In this document: in pieces, positions 1 to 9,887 of the stretch | Numbering within the stretch: the first letter of the stretch is position 1 | How the letters are laid out: each line of letters begins with the position of its first letter | Origin: Syntrophobacteraceae bacterium | GTDB lineage: Bacteria > Desulfobacterota > Syntrophobacteria > Syntrophobacterales > Syntrophobacteraceae | Reading direction: 5' to 3' | Length of the DNA: 32,860 nucleotides | Assembly (NCBI GenBank): GCA_003165235.1 | Contig: PLSV01000353.1 | Location: 1-32,860 of the forward strand | Position numbers and translations under genes: made by a program | The notes under the pieces: generated by a model | Seen by the model: only the letters and a program-made list of their open reading frames with translations | What the model was told of the DNA's origin: nothing | Databases searched by the model: none

Positions 1-665
1 TCCATCGCGCCGTTCTCTTCCAGGGTGCGCTGCACCTGGGCCACGGTGCTCTGCTTCTGGCCGACGGCCACGTAGACGCACTGCACGCCCTTGCCCTTCT
101 GGTTGATGATGGTGTCCAGGGCCACCGCGGTCTTGCCGATCTGGCGGTCGCCGATGATCAGTTCGCGCTGCCCGCGGCCAACTGGAGTCATTGCGTCGAT
201 CGCCTTAAGACCGGTGTACATCGGCTCGTTAACGGACTGCCTTGCGATAACGCCTGGAGCTATGACCTCGATTCTGCGGAACTCGGTCGCCGCGATGGGG
301 CCCTTGCCATCGAGCGGGTTTCCAACCGAGTCTATAACCCGGCCCAAAACAGCATCACCAACCGGAACTTCGGCGATACGACCGGTCCGTCTCACCTCAT
401 CGCCCTCTTTGATGTTGAAGTCCTCGCCCATGATGGCGACACCGACATTGTCCTCCTCGAGGTTGAGGGCCAGTCCGAAGATGTTTCCATGCGGCGTAGG
501 GAACTCAAGCAATTCCATCGACATGCACTTTTCGACTCCATAAACGTGGGCAATACCGTCGCCTACGGAGAGCACCCGTCCGGTCTCGCTGAGATCAACC
601 TTCTTCTCGTAATCCTTGATCTGTTCTCTGATAATTTGGCTGATTTCTTCCGCTCTGATTTCCAT
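1..665 (-). CDS. atpA: F1F0 ATP synthase alpha subunit, 3' part missing (window edge)
   Basis: Alpha subunit of the membrane ATP synthase, the non-catalytic nucleotide-binding subunit of the F1 head. About 221 N-terminal residues are present, beginning [15 protein letters not shown]; the rest lies beyond position 1. Visible hallmarks are the beta-barrel region (GDGIARVYGV), the central [14 protein letters not shown] stretch and the P-loop GDRQIGKT, where Ile replaces the more usual Thr, followed by the QKQST segment. The ATG at 663-665 directly follows the atpH stop codon, so the operon order atpX-atpF-atpH-atpA is kept with no spacing. Codon use changes sharply at about position 180: nearly every codon from there to the window edge ends in G or C, unlike the preceding part of the same gene (see findings). 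The identification is secure; the continuity of the last 180 bases is less so. Confidence 0.97.
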   Translation of the reverse strand, partial: MEIRAEEISQIIREQIKDYEKKVDLSETGRVLSVGDGIAHVYGVEKCMSMELLEFPTPHGNIFGLALNLEEDNVGVAIMGEDFNIKEGDEVRRTGRIAEVPVGDAVLGRVIDSVGNPLDGKGPIAATEFRRIEVIAPGVIARQSVNEPMYTGLKAIDAMTPVGRGQRELIIGDRQIGKTAVALDTIINQKGKGVQCVYVAVGQKQSTVAQVQRTLEENGAM

Positions 666-1217
666 TTATCCTACCGCACCCCTCTTCAAAGATTCTTTAA
701 AATTGAGCAACTGACGCTTTACGCTGCCATCCAGGACAAAATCGCCGATCTGAGCAAAAACTCCCCCAAGCAGAGAAGGATCCTGCTCAAATTCGACTAT
801 AATCTTCTTTCCAATCTTTTTCTCCAAAGCTGCAGCGATCTCATCGATCTCGGCGGCCTCTAACTTAAGGGCCGCTTTGACCTTTGCCCTCGAGATGTTT
901 GAATATTCGTCTATTAACCTGTGATAGTAGCCAACAATTTCGGGCAGGTGCTGTATACGCTTTTTTTCGACCAGAAGATTGAGAAAGCTGTTGATGATCG
1001 GCGAGAGTTCCAACTTGGCGGCCACTTTCTGGAAAACATCCTTTTTTACGGCTTCCGGGTAAAGAGGATTCCGGAGAGCGTCTCCTAGATCGGGGAGATC
1101 TTTGAGCACCCCAATGAAGCCGTCCAACTCCGTTCCATACTGTTCGATCGCCTTTCCCTCCTGGGCGAGATTGAACAGGGCCTTTGAATACCGTTTCGCA
1201 ATGACTTGATTTTTCAC
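666..1217 (-). CDS. atpH: F1F0 ATP synthase delta subunit (OSCP)
   Basis: Delta subunit of the ATP synthase, which joins the top of the F1 head to the peripheral b stalk. The protein is 183 aa, the usual family length, with the characteristic start (AKRYSKALFNLAQE) and the conserved C-terminal segment ending in LLGGVFAQIGDFVLDGSVK. Translation starts at a GTG (1215-1217) that overlaps the TGA of atpF in a GTGA arrangement, which indicates translational coupling. The stop codon abuts the atpA start. Nothing about the sequence is unusual. Confidence 0.96.
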   Translation of the reverse strand: MKNQVIAKRYSKALFNLAQEGKAIEQYGTELDGFIGVLKDLPDLGDALRNPLYPEAVKKDVFQKVAAKLELSPIINSFLNLLVEKKRIQHLPEIVGYYHRLIDEYSNISRAKVKAALKLEAAEIDEIAAALEKKIGKKIIVEFEQDPSLLGGVFAQIGDFVLDGSVKRQLLNFKESLKRGAVG

Positions 1218-1816
1218 TTCGCCTCCACCACTTTCGTTATAAATTCGCGGACCAGACGTTGCTGGTCCTCAGCCCGCATTTTCTTTTCGATAATATCCTG
1301 GGCGGCGGCTACGGACAGGTCGGCCACTTCGTCCTTGAGACTGTGGCGAGCAGCCTGAATCTCTTGTTGAATGGCCGTCTGAGCCTGCTGCTTTATATAC
1401 TCCACCTCCCGGCGGGCAGCCTCAATGATTTTTTCCCTTTCGGCTTCGCCCTCAGCAATCAGTTCATCAACAATTCTTCTCGTATCTTCTTCCAGGGAGG
1501 CGAGCCTGACCTGCACCCGTGAATATTCGGACCTGGCCTCAGAAGTCTTGGCCTCCAGTTCGGCAAGCAAACGTTGAATCTCTTCCCTGCGCGAGTTGAG
1601 GAAGTTAGCGGCAGGCTTTCTGAGAAGTTTTACCAAGATAGCAGCCACGATAACAACGGCGACAGTACGATATGCAAAGTCAATCCAATTCAAGTGGTGG
1701 CCCCCTTCGGCCTCCGAGGCAAAAGCGTTGCTCAGCCACGCGAAATAGAGCACTATCCCCAAAACCGGCGCAAAGTGCTTGGATCTAATCATCTTTTCCT
1801 TCAGACTCGCATGCAT
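1214..1816 (-). CDS. atpF: F1F0 ATP synthase b subunit, long form with signal-like N-terminus
   Basis: One of two b-type subunits forming the peripheral stalk of the ATP synthase. The 200-aa product has a hydrophobic stretch (residues ~17-33, ending in an ASEAEG-like cleavage-type sequence), then a membrane segment (AVVIVAAILVKLL), then a long charged helix rich in Glu, Arg and Ala that should form the stalk coiled coil. The extra N-terminal hydrophobic segment is familiar from delta-proteobacterial AtpF. The ATG at 1814-1816 abuts the stop of atpX and has a GGGGAGG Shine-Dalgarno about 9 nt upstream. An internal Met at residue 9 also has an AAGGA motif and is the alternative start. The gene overlaps atpH by 4 nt. 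Confidence 0.93.
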   Translation of the reverse strand: MHASLKEKMIRSKHFAPVLGIVLYFAWLSNAFASEAEGGHHLNWIDFAYRTVAVVIVAAILVKLLRKPAANFLNSRREEIQRLLAELEAKTSEARSEYSRVQVRLASLEEDTRRIVDELIAEGEAEREKIIEAARREVEYIKQQAQTAIQQEIQAARHSLKDEVADLSVAAAQDIIEKKMRAEDQQRLVREFITKVVEAK

Positions 1817-2242
1817 TTAAATCGTCCTCCCCAGAATCTTCTGCGCCAGGTCAACAGAAAAGGACTTCACCTGCTGCTTGAGATCGTTTCGAGCGACCGC
1901 GATATCCTTCTGAATCTCTTCGTGCAGTTGCTGAACCGTTGCCGCCGTCTGCTCGGAAGACTGACGCAGCAGTTCCTTTTCCTGCTCATAGCCCGCAGCC
2001 TTGAGTTCCTGAATTCTCTGCCCCCCCGTTCTCCTGGCTTCCTGAAGACTCCGGTCGTATTGCAGGAGGGCGGCTTGCGCCTGTGCTTCCAGGTTTTCGA
2101 TGCCTTCCTGTTTTTCTGAAATCAGTTTCTTTCTCTGCGCCACTATCCGCCGGATGGGACGGTACAAAATAAAATTCATCAGGAAGAGAAAGATCAGGAA
2201 ATTGGCCATCTGGATAAAAAGCGAGACATTAATTTCAATCAT
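1817..2242 (-). CDS. atpX: F1F0 ATP synthase b' subunit
   Basis: Second b-type (b-prime) subunit of the peripheral stalk. At 141 aa it has one N-terminal membrane anchor (residues ~7-27: LFIQMANFLIFLFLMNFILY) and then an amphipathic, Gln/Glu/Lys-rich helix, and it lacks the signal-like extension of its neighbour. It is the first gene of the operon fragment seen here, and its stop abuts the atpF start, so the two b-type subunits are probably made in balance. The usual interpretation is a b/b' heterodimer. The a and c subunits (atpB, atpE) are not in this window, as is common in Desulfobacterota, where F0 and F1 genes are often split. Confidence 0.93.
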   Translation of the reverse strand: MIEINVSLFIQMANFLIFLFLMNFILYRPIRRIVAQRKKLISEKQEGIENLEAQAQAALLQYDRSLQEARRTGGQRIQELKAAGYEQEKELLRQSSEQTAATVQQLHEEIQKDIAVARNDLKQQVKSFSVDLAQKILGRTI

Positions 2243-2366
2243 CTTACCCTATCCTCCAAGTTGACTGCCGGCAAATACAAAAAATCACAATCACATTTGG
2301 GAACGCCAGCCCGGCTACCCAAATAAGACAGGCAAAACTGAGATTTGAAAGTGACACAGAACCTTT

Positions 2367-2396
2367 CGCATAAGCGAAGTTCCTAGCACAGGTCAA
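2367..2396 (-). promoter_or_regulatory. Possible sigma70-type promoter of the atp operon
   Basis: In the 242-base gap between rodA and atpX, read on the minus strand, TTGACC (2396-2391) is followed after 18 bases by TATGCG (2372-2367). The -35 element is good (5/6) and the -10 element is weak. The -10 lies in a small inverted repeat (TTCGC-ATAA-GCGAA, 2365-2378). The gap holds no convincing gene; a 61-codon ORF there has no family resemblance. This assignment is by eye only. Confidence 0.3.
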
Positions 2397-2484
2397 CAGT
2401 ATTGGCAAGCGAAAAGCGAGAACAATCAAATTCTTAGTTAATGAGAAGAAGCTATTGTGATATTTTGCACACTGCTTGAAGCCT

Positions 2485-3600
2485 TTAGTGCGTTTGGAAC
2501 ACGTAGCGTCTCATGCTCACATTTTCTATCAACCCGATCGCCAGACAGAGGGTAATGAGGGAGGAGCCGCCGTAACTTACGAAAGGAAGTGTAATGCCCA
2601 CTACCGGGAGCACTCCGATCACCATGCCGATATTGATGAACGCCTGCCAAAGAATGAGCGCGCTCATCCCAACTACAACCAGGGAACCAAACCTGTCCCG
2701 CGACCTTGTCGCGACCCTCAGCGTAAGGAAAATTAGCAGGCAGAACAAGAGAATTAGAGCGGCGCACCCTACAAAACCCCATTCTTCGGCCCAAACTGAA
2801 AAAATAAAATCCGTATGTTTCTCCGGCAAAAAATGAAGTTTATTTTGAGTTCCATTCAGGAAGCCTTTTCCCCAGAGCATTCCCGAACCAATGGCAATCT
2901 TTGATTGCCTGATGTGGTATCCGGCGCCAAGGGGATCGAGGTCGGGACTGAGAAGTATCATGATGCGGCGCTTCTGATAAGGTTTAAGGACGTGTTCCCA
3001 CACGGGCGCGATGAGCGGAATTACGGTCAAACTCAAAACGGCCAGGTATTTCCAGCGGACGCCCACAAAAAAAATCATCGTGGTTGCAATGGCCATCAGC
3101 GAGATTGCCGTTCCAAGATCGGGTTCGGCAAGAACCATCAATACCGGGAAAACAACGAAGCCAACAGGAAGGATCAGTTTTTTCAGGGCCGGGAAGCTGC
3201 TTATGTCCTGAGATGAAAAATAGCCGGCCAACTGAACCACAATAATCACCTTCATGAATTCAGAGGGCTGGAACTGAAAGCCGCCGATTTCCAACCAGCG
3301 TTTCGAACCGTGCACCTCCTTTCCTACCGCGAGGACCACTAAAAGAAGAAGCAGAACCAAACCATAGAGCCACGGGCTGAGGGTCCTGAGCCGCTGATAA
3401 TTGATAAAAAGCGACCCGGCCAAAACGGCAAAACCAATGGCGAGCCATACGATCTGCTTTATAAACAGATTGTTGGTCGGTCGGGCTTGAATCTGGGGAT
3501 AGAGAGCGCTGTAAATGCTGAGCAGTCCGATGCAGATAATCGCCAGCAAAGCCCAGATTATGGACCAATCAAAATTTTCGATCAGGCGCCTGTCCATCAT
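2485..3600 (-). CDS. rodA: Rod-shape peptidoglycan polymerase RodA (SEDS family)
   Basis: SEDS-family glycosyltransferase that polymerises lipid II during cell elongation, working with PBP2 (mrdA, next gene upstream) under MreBCD control. It is a polytopic membrane protein. Conserved SEDS signatures are visible: GSKRWLEIGGFQFQPSEFMK, the AEPDLGTA loop, a KTDFIF-like segment (HTDFIFSVWAEEWGF) and the C-terminal PFVSYGGSSL motif. The open frame extends upstream to 3783, but family proteins start at an MDRRLIENFDW-like sequence, so the start is placed at the ATG pair 3595-3600. This gives ~371 aa, the normal RodA length. The 61-residue extension would be atypical and lies in what is probably untranslated leader. 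Confidence 0.95.
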   Translation of the reverse strand: MMDRRLIENFDWSIIWALLAIICIGLLSIYSALYPQIQARPTNNLFIKQIVWLAIGFAVLAGSLFINYQRLRTLSPWLYGLVLLLLLVVLAVGKEVHGSKRWLEIGGFQFQPSEFMKVIIVVQLAGYFSSQDISSFPALKKLILPVGFVVFPVLMVLAEPDLGTAISLMAIATTMIFFVGVRWKYLAVLSLTVIPLIAPVWEHVLKPYQKRRIMILLSPDLDPLGAGYHIRQSKIAIGSGMLWGKGFLNGTQNKLHFLPEKHTDFIFSVWAEEWGFVGCAALILLFCLLIFLTLRVATRSRDRFGSLVVVGMSALILWQAFINIGMVIGVLPVVGITLPFVSYGGSSLITLCLAIGLIENVSMRRYVFQTH

Positions 3601-3984
3601 AACGAATAACGGCCTTCTGAAGTCCAGTAAGACAGCCTGGTTTCGCGTCCGGAACTGTTTTCCAGGTTTTCCCAGGGCGGTGTCAGGGGTCAGGGTCACC
3701 TCGGACGGCGTGGAATCCCTGGTGCGCCACAGCGCAACCCCTTTCCTTGCCGGGACGAAAAACCCCGGCTTGTGAACCGCCAACTGCGAGCAGCGTGCAA
3801 CCTTTATTGTTTCCTATTGCACAGGGAGTCGACCTTTTGCCCTGAGGCACAGAATGCGGAATTGTGAGCTAATGCCCCTATACCTCAGAACGAAAAAGAT
3901 TCATAGAAACAAAATGAGGCGTTACCGGTGTCTCATCCGGTGCTTGCGTATGGAAACCAGCATGGTGAAGCAATAGACCAATTT
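3601..3984. other. Intergenic stretch between mrdA and rodA
   Basis: This 384-base gap separates two genes that are normally adjacent or overlapping. The rodA frame stays open through part of it, but that translation has no SEDS features and reads like leader sequence. I see no convincing gene or rho-independent terminator. It may hold a separate promoter for rodA. Confidence 0.4.
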
Positions 3985-5874
3985 CTAGTGTCCGGCCGGT
4001 TTCTCCGTGTTTTTCAAATAGGCCATGATGACCTTCTGGACCAGCGGGGCTGCAACCGATGCCCCGTGACCGCCATGTTCGATCAATGCGGCGACGCATA
4101 TCCTGGCGTCCGAAGCGGGCGCGTAGCCCACGAACCATGCGTGGTCCATGTCTTTGGACTTCGTCAGCTTTTCCAGCAGTTTTCTATTCACTCCCTGGGC
4201 CACATGTACGACCTGCGCGGTGCCGGTCTTGCCCGCAATAGCAACCACCGGGTCCCGTATCAGATGCCCCGTTCCCCTCGGGTCTTCAACAACATTCGAC
4301 AAAGCTTTCTTCACAAGATCGAACCAGCGTTGTTCGATTGGGATATTGCGCTTCAACCTGGGTTTGATTTCATCTACTTCATTTACAGAGCTGCCCTCGA
4401 TTCTCTTCACAACGTAGGGCTGCCAGAGTTTTCCGCTGTTGGCGATTGCAGCGTAGCCCAAAGCCATCTGGAGTGGTGTGGCCAAGTCAAATCCCTGCCC
4501 TATGGATATGGAGATAGTTTCACCCTTCTGCCATGGAACGCCGGTAGCCTGTTTCTTCCACCACGAGGTGGGGATGAGCCCTGGGTGCTCGCCATGGAGT
4601 CCTATGCCCGTTCTTTCCCCAAGTCCGAACATTGTCACATACTGAGCCAATCTATCAACGCCCAGTTTGAGGCCCGTTTGGTAAAAGAAAACGTCGCAGC
4701 TCTCGATTATGGCCCTTTCCACTGCCAAGGCGCCGTGACCGTGGTCTTTCCAGCAACGGTACTTGCGATCAGCGAATTGAAAGTAACCGGGACAGGTGAA
4801 GGTGGAGGACGCGCTAAGCACCCCTTCCTTGAGCGCCGCAAGAGCTACGAAGGGCTTGTAGGTGGACCCGGGAGGATAAGCAGCCCCGCTGCCGCGGTTC
4901 AGGAGAGGATGACGCGGATCTTTGCTCAGCGCAAGCCATTCATCCTTGCTCAGTCCGCGAATGAACTTTTCCTGATCGAAAGAAGGGCTGCAGGCGAAAG
5001 CCAGGACTGCTCCGTCAGTGGGATCTACAGCCACGATTGCGCCGGTTTTGTCCTCGAGCAGGGACTCGGTGAATTTCTGAAGGTCCATATCAAGAGTGAG
5101 CCACAGGTTGCGGCCCGCAATGGGCAGATGTTCTTCGAGCAGGCGGAGCCTTCTGCCGGCAGCGTCAACCTCAAGCTGCCGCCCTCCCCTACTCCCGTGG
5201 AGATACTTTTCGAATGCACTTTCGATTCCGACTTTGCCAATGTCCTCGTCGGGATAATACCCGCGATATTTTTCGCTCTTGAGCTCTGTTTCGGTAATCG
5301 CGCTCAAATACCCGATGAGGTGCGCCGCCGTTGCATTCCATTTGTACTCGCGCTTGGGCTCAAGCTGAATCACCACGCCCGGGAGCCTGATGCGCTGGGC
5401 CTCAATCCGGGCCAGGTAATCCCTGTCCAGGTCAGACGCCAGGCGTAGGGGAACGAACTTGGGAGCTGCTTTGTTGGCTTCGATAATTGAGAAAAACTCA
5501 TCCGGATCACGGTCGCACAGGCGGGCAAGTTCTCTTATCGTCCCTTCCAGATCACTGATGTCTTCCCTGATGATCACGAGGTTGTAGGCCGGACGGTTCT
5601 CGACAATTGGCACTCCATTCCTGTCGAATATTATTCCGCGCGGCGCGGCGATCTCCTCGATCCTGATCCTGTTATTCTCGGATTGGAAGCGGTAGGATTC
5701 GCCCTGGAGCACCTGAAGATGCCACAGCCGAACCATATAGATCATCATCAGCAGCAGCATAATGGCGCAGATGAGGATGTATTGCTTCTGGAAAGAAACC
5801 GATTCGCCGCTTTCCCAGTTTATGAGCTTGAGTCCGTCGAGCTTTGCGCCTTTGGTTTTTATCTCTGTTCGCAT
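3985..5874 (-). CDS. mrdA: Penicillin-binding protein 2, elongation transpeptidase
   Basis: Class B penicillin-binding protein 2, the transpeptidase that cross-links new glycan strands made by RodA in the elongasome. The 629-aa protein has an N-terminal membrane anchor (residues ~31-50, ILICAIMLLLMMIYMVRLW), the pedestal/dimerisation domain with the APRGIIFDRNG box, and the transpeptidase domain. The three active-site motifs are present: S337-T-Y-K (nucleophile Ser), S392-C-D, and K549-T-G-T. Length and layout match the family. The start ATG (5872-5874) lies 16 nt after the mreD stop, placing it in the mreBCD-mrdA-rodA cluster. Confidence 0.96.
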   Translation of the reverse strand: MRTEIKTKGAKLDGLKLINWESGESVSFQKQYILICAIMLLLMMIYMVRLWHLQVLQGESYRFQSENNRIRIEEIAAPRGIIFDRNGVPIVENRPAYNLVIIREDISDLEGTIRELARLCDRDPDEFFSIIEANKAAPKFVPLRLASDLDRDYLARIEAQRIRLPGVVIQLEPKREYKWNATAAHLIGYLSAITETELKSEKYRGYYPDEDIGKVGIESAFEKYLHGSRGGRQLEVDAAGRRLRLLEEHLPIAGRNLWLTLDMDLQKFTESLLEDKTGAIVAVDPTDGAVLAFACSPSFDQEKFIRGLSKDEWLALSKDPRHPLLNRGSGAAYPPGSTYKPFVALAALKEGVLSASSTFTCPGYFQFADRKYRCWKDHGHGALAVERAIIESCDVFFYQTGLKLGVDRLAQYVTMFGLGERTGIGLHGEHPGLIPTSWWKKQATGVPWQKGETISISIGQGFDLATPLQMALGYAAIANSGKLWQPYVVKRIEGSSVNEVDEIKPRLKRNIPIEQRWFDLVKKALSNVVEDPRGTGHLIRDPVVAIAGKTGTAQVVHVAQGVNRKLLEKLTKSKDMDHAWFVGYAPASDARICVAALIEHGGHGASVAAPLVQKVIMAYLKNTEKPAGH

Positions 5875-5890
5875 CCGACCTGCTCAGCCG

Positions 5891-6409
5891 CTAAATCGTA
5901 CTTCGGGGGGTTAACATCGGGTAGATCAAAAAGGGCGCGATTGTAACCGAAAGAAGAGTTCGAATGCCAAGGCCGATCCATATCGAAGTGAGTTCAGGAA
6001 CCTCCATAGGAACAAAGGATAAATATAACCCGAGCGCAATGGACTGGCCAAGAGCGCACAGCCCGACCAAACCCATCTGATAGGCCGGATTGCTCCAGTC
6101 GAACCTCTCCGACGCCATGTTCACCAGGCAAACGGTCGCCATATAGGAGCCGACATGCAGGCCCCAGAACACCCCTGAAAAATTATCCACAACGAATCCC
6201 CAAAAGCCGGCCCACAGCACACCCACGAGCGGGGGCCATTCAACCGCGATTGCAAACATAAGCGGAAGGAGCAGGTCAACCCTCAGAGCCTGGTAGGGAA
6301 GCCGCGGGATCAGATGAGCCTGGAGCGCCAGTACAAAGAAGCTGTAAAGTGTGGTCTTGATCATCTGTCCCACAGTAATACCCTGAGTAAGAGAGCCGGA
6401 AGCGATCAT
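5891..6409 (-). CDS. mreD: Rod-shape-determining protein MreD
   Basis: Inner-membrane component of the elongasome that, with MreC, links cytoplasmic MreB to RodA-PBP2. The 172-aa protein is almost wholly hydrophobic with about five to six membrane segments, including the conserved-type stretch GFWGFVVDNFSGVFWGLH. It overlaps mreC by four bases (ATGA, 6406-6409), indicating translational coupling. MreD proteins diverge strongly in sequence, so much of the identification comes from position, size and hydropathy. Confidence 0.92.
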   Translation of the reverse strand: MIASGSLTQGITVGQMIKTTLYSFFVLALQAHLIPRLPYQALRVDLLLPLMFAIAVEWPPLVGVLWAGFWGFVVDNFSGVFWGLHVGSYMATVCLVNMASERFDWSNPAYQMGLVGLCALGQSIALGLYLSFVPMEVPELTSIWIGLGIRTLLSVTIAPFLIYPMLTPRSTI

Positions 6410-7533
6410 CTTGGATCCACTTTGGGTTTGGGCTTCGCCTGTCCCTGGGGCTCAGTTTGAGATTTCTCTCGCGGCCTGTTCTGTGGCTTAGTCTGCCCTT
6501 GGGACTTGGATTTGGGGTTCGTCTGAGTCTGAGGCTTTACCTGACGCTTTGCCTTGGAAGTTGTCTGAGCCGGCGGCTTTGCCGGCGGGGTCGCAAGAGG
6601 CTTCGCCAAAGCTTTGGCCACATCCTTCGTTGCAGGATCGGCCCGAGGCTGTGTCTCAGCCGGCCGGGTCTCCTCTTCAACACCCAGCCCAGTCCCACCG
6701 CTTTTTATTATTAGCACCTCCTCAAGTGCGCTCAACCGCACCATCGGTTTGACATCGATTTTCTGAAAAAGATCGACTGGGTCCTTATAGACGGCCAGCA
6801 CTACTCCCAACCGCAGCCCCTTGGGATAAACACCGTCTTTGCCTGAACTGATCACCAGGTCGCCTTCTTTTATATCGAGGTTACCACGAATGTATTTTAA
6901 AAGGCATCCGTTTGCGTCTTTGCCACAGAGAATGCCCCGTACGCGATTTCGCTGGTCAATGGCGTCCACTGCGCTACCTTGATCGGTTATAAGCAAAACC
7001 CGGCTATACCGGTCCGAGACGTCCAGAACGCGGCCAATCACCCCTTCGTCATTGACGACGGGCATATCAGGAGCTATTCCATCTCGAAATCCTTTATCGA
7101 CCATCAATGTCTGGAACCAGCCAGTCAGATCGTGCACTATGACCCGAGCAGGGAGCGTTTCAGCCATGGTCGAGGTCTTAAAATCCAGCAACCGTCTCAG
7201 CCGCTGGTTTTCGACATAAGCCTCCTGGTAAGACGTAACCCTGCTTTGCAGTTCGGCAATTTCTCTTTTCAACGATTCATTCTCACCGCGCAGATTCTTG
7301 AGCCAGATATAATCCTTAAAGAGCTGTTCGATGCCGGAAAACAGTCTGCCGAACAACCGGATCGGAGGGCTCACCGTTTCCGTCACTGAGCGCTGCAAGA
7401 CGTCCATTTTGTTGGGAGTTCGGAAATTGAGGGAAAAAATATACAAAAAGACACTGATAAACACGAGGATCAGGAGTGCGCCACGCAACCGGCGAAGCCA
7501 AACGCCCGTATAAAAAAATTTCATATCCGGCAC
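6406..7533 (-). CDS. mreC: Rod-shape-determining protein MreC with long Pro/Lys/Gln-rich tail
   Basis: Periplasmic scaffold of the elongasome. The order is a short cytoplasmic N-terminus, one membrane segment (residues ~19-37), a coiled coil (NLRGENESLKREIAELQSRV region), and the two-beta-barrel MreC core with the VIGRVLDVSDRYSRVLLITD-type sequence and a GDLVISSGKDGVYPKGLRLG segment. The core ends near residue 285. Beyond it is a low-complexity tail of about 85 residues of Pro, Lys, Gln, Thr and Ala in short, imperfect repeats (AKPLATPPAKPPAQTTSK; QTKPQNRPREKSQTEPQGQ). At 375 aa the protein is longer than many MreCs because of this tail. The start could be Met1 or Met4 (MKFFYTG). Confidence 0.94.
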   Translation of the reverse strand: MPDMKFFYTGVWLRRLRGALLILVFISVFLYIFSLNFRTPNKMDVLQRSVTETVSPPIRLFGRLFSGIEQLFKDYIWLKNLRGENESLKREIAELQSRVTSYQEAYVENQRLRRLLDFKTSTMAETLPARVIVHDLTGWFQTLMVDKGFRDGIAPDMPVVNDEGVIGRVLDVSDRYSRVLLITDQGSAVDAIDQRNRVRGILCGKDANGCLLKYIRGNLDIKEGDLVISSGKDGVYPKGLRLGVVLAVYKDPVDLFQKIDVKPMVRLSALEEVLIIKSGGTGLGVEEETRPAETQPRADPATKDVAKALAKPLATPPAKPPAQTTSKAKRQVKPQTQTNPKSKSQGQTKPQNRPREKSQTEPQGQAKPKPKVDPR

Positions 7534-7722
7534 TTCGATTTTGAAAACTGAGAGCCTGCCAAGCTGCTAACCTGCCCGGGTGAGGCATCGAATATGGACA
7601 CAATGATAGAAGCAGTGAAGCCAGGTACGGCCACGGGCCGCACGGCGCCGATCCAACAGCAGGGCCGGCCGGTTCAGTTCCACGCCGAAAAAGCTCGCAC
7701 GCACCGGCCCGGGCTCCGCCTC

Positions 7723-9103
<1,381 letters not shown>

Positions 9104-9241
9104 ATGTCTAAGAGAACATTTCAACCAAGCAATCTGAAAAGAAAACGCACTCACGGCTTCCTGGAGCGAATGTCGACCAAGGCTGGCCGTAGCGTGCTGA
9201 AGCGGCGGCGCGCAAAGGGCAGGAAACGGCTTTCGGTTTGA
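9104..9241 (+). CDS. rpmH: Ribosomal protein bL34
   Basis: Small, very basic protein of the large ribosomal subunit. The 45-aa product starts [19 protein letters not shown] and continues with [20 protein letters not shown], the near-invariant L34 sequence. It is preceded by an AAGGAAG Shine-Dalgarno about 6 nt upstream of the ATG. Its TGA overlaps the TTG start of rnpA. This is the first gene of the classical rpmH-rnpA-yidD-yidC cluster. Confidence 0.98.
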   Translation: MSKRTFQPSNLKRKRTHGFLERMSTKAGRSVLKRRRAKGRKRLSV

Positions 9242-9630
9242 AACGAGATGGGACCCCGGAATCTTCGGGTGAGGAATCTTTGAGGGGCAGGTTCAGTTTC
9301 CGGCCTCATGAAAGAATTCGTTGCTCCGCCGATTTCCAGCGCGTCAAAAAGGCGGGAAAACGTGCTAAAATCCCCCATTTCGGTCTGAATTTCATTCCAA
9401 ACGGTCTTGCATATCATCGATTGGGCCTTATTGTGCAAAAGCGGTTCTGGCCTGCGGTAAGGCGCAACCGCATCAAAAGGGTCACTCGAGAATGGTTCAG
9501 GCTGAACAAGGGCCGAATTCCACAGCCGGGCAAAGACATCGTCGTAATTGCCCGCCCTGGAGCGGAAAAACTCTCACCGGGAGATCTCCTTAGGGAGTTC
9601 TCAACGGTTTTTCATAAACAGGAAAAATAA
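9238..9630 (+). CDS. rnpA: Ribonuclease P protein component
   Basis: Protein subunit of RNase P, which assists the catalytic RNA in maturing the 5' end of tRNAs. The product is up to 130 aa. The family core runs from [18 protein letters not shown] to the C-terminus and contains the RNR box ([15 protein letters not shown]) used for RNA binding. The upstream-most start is TTG at 9238, overlapping the rpmH stop (TTGA), as often seen for rpmH-rnpA pairs. There is no in-frame ATG before the conserved core, so a non-ATG start is required. The first ~18 residues are poorly conserved. Confidence 0.95.
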   Translation: MKRDGTPESSGEESLRGRFSFRPHERIRCSADFQRVKKAGKRAKIPHFGLNFIPNGLAYHRLGLIVQKRFWPAVRRNRIKRVTREWFRLNKGRIPQPGKDIVVIARPGAEKLSPGDLLREFSTVFHKQEK

Positions 9631-9633
9631 CTG

Positions 9634-9873
9634 ATGATCCGGTCGATATTTCTGGGTCTGATTCGATCATATCAATATTTCATCTCACCGATGCTTCCCC
9701 AGACCTGCCGCTTTTCGCCAAGCTGTTCGCATTATACCAGCGATGCAATCAGAACGCATGGCGTTTCCAAGGGAACTTACCTGGGGTTGAGACGAATTTT
9801 GCGCTGTCACCCCTTCAACCCAGGCGGCTATGACCCCGTGCCACGACCTGCGCCTTGGAGTGACAAAGATTAA
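9634..9873 (+). CDS. yidD: Membrane protein insertion efficiency factor YidD
   Basis: Small membrane-associated protein thought to help YidC-dependent insertion. At 79 aa it carries the complete family signature: an N-terminal amphipathic helix ([20 protein letters not shown]), the Cys-containing [15 protein letters not shown] motif, and the C-terminal [14 protein letters not shown] motif. It begins 4 nt after rnpA and precedes yidC by 14 nt, the standard cluster position. Confidence 0.96.
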   Translation: MIRSIFLGLIRSYQYFISPMLPQTCRFSPSCSHYTSDAIRTHGVSKGTYLGLRRILRCHPFNPGGYDPVPRPAPWSDKD

Positions 9874-9887
9874 TGGAGACTTCCTGA

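Noticed and set aside
2244..2429. A 61-codon minus-strand frame upstream of atpX
   Set aside because: No family resemblance, no ribosome-binding site, and it overlaps the probable atp promoter.
3601..3783. Possible 61-residue N-terminal extension of RodA
   Set aside because: Not seen in the SEDS family, whose members start next to the first membrane segment; the ATG pair at 3595-3600 gives the normal length.
3928..5448. A 506-codon open frame on the plus strand antisense to mrdA
   Set aside because: The minus-strand frame encodes a complete PBP2 with all three transpeptidase motifs; the plus-strand translation has no family features and is a shadow.
6183..6191. Perfect DnaA-box sequence TTATCCACA
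   Set aside because: A single copy inside mreD with no cluster of boxes or AT-rich unwinding region, although the window does contain the often origin-proximal rpmH-rnpA-yidC cluster.
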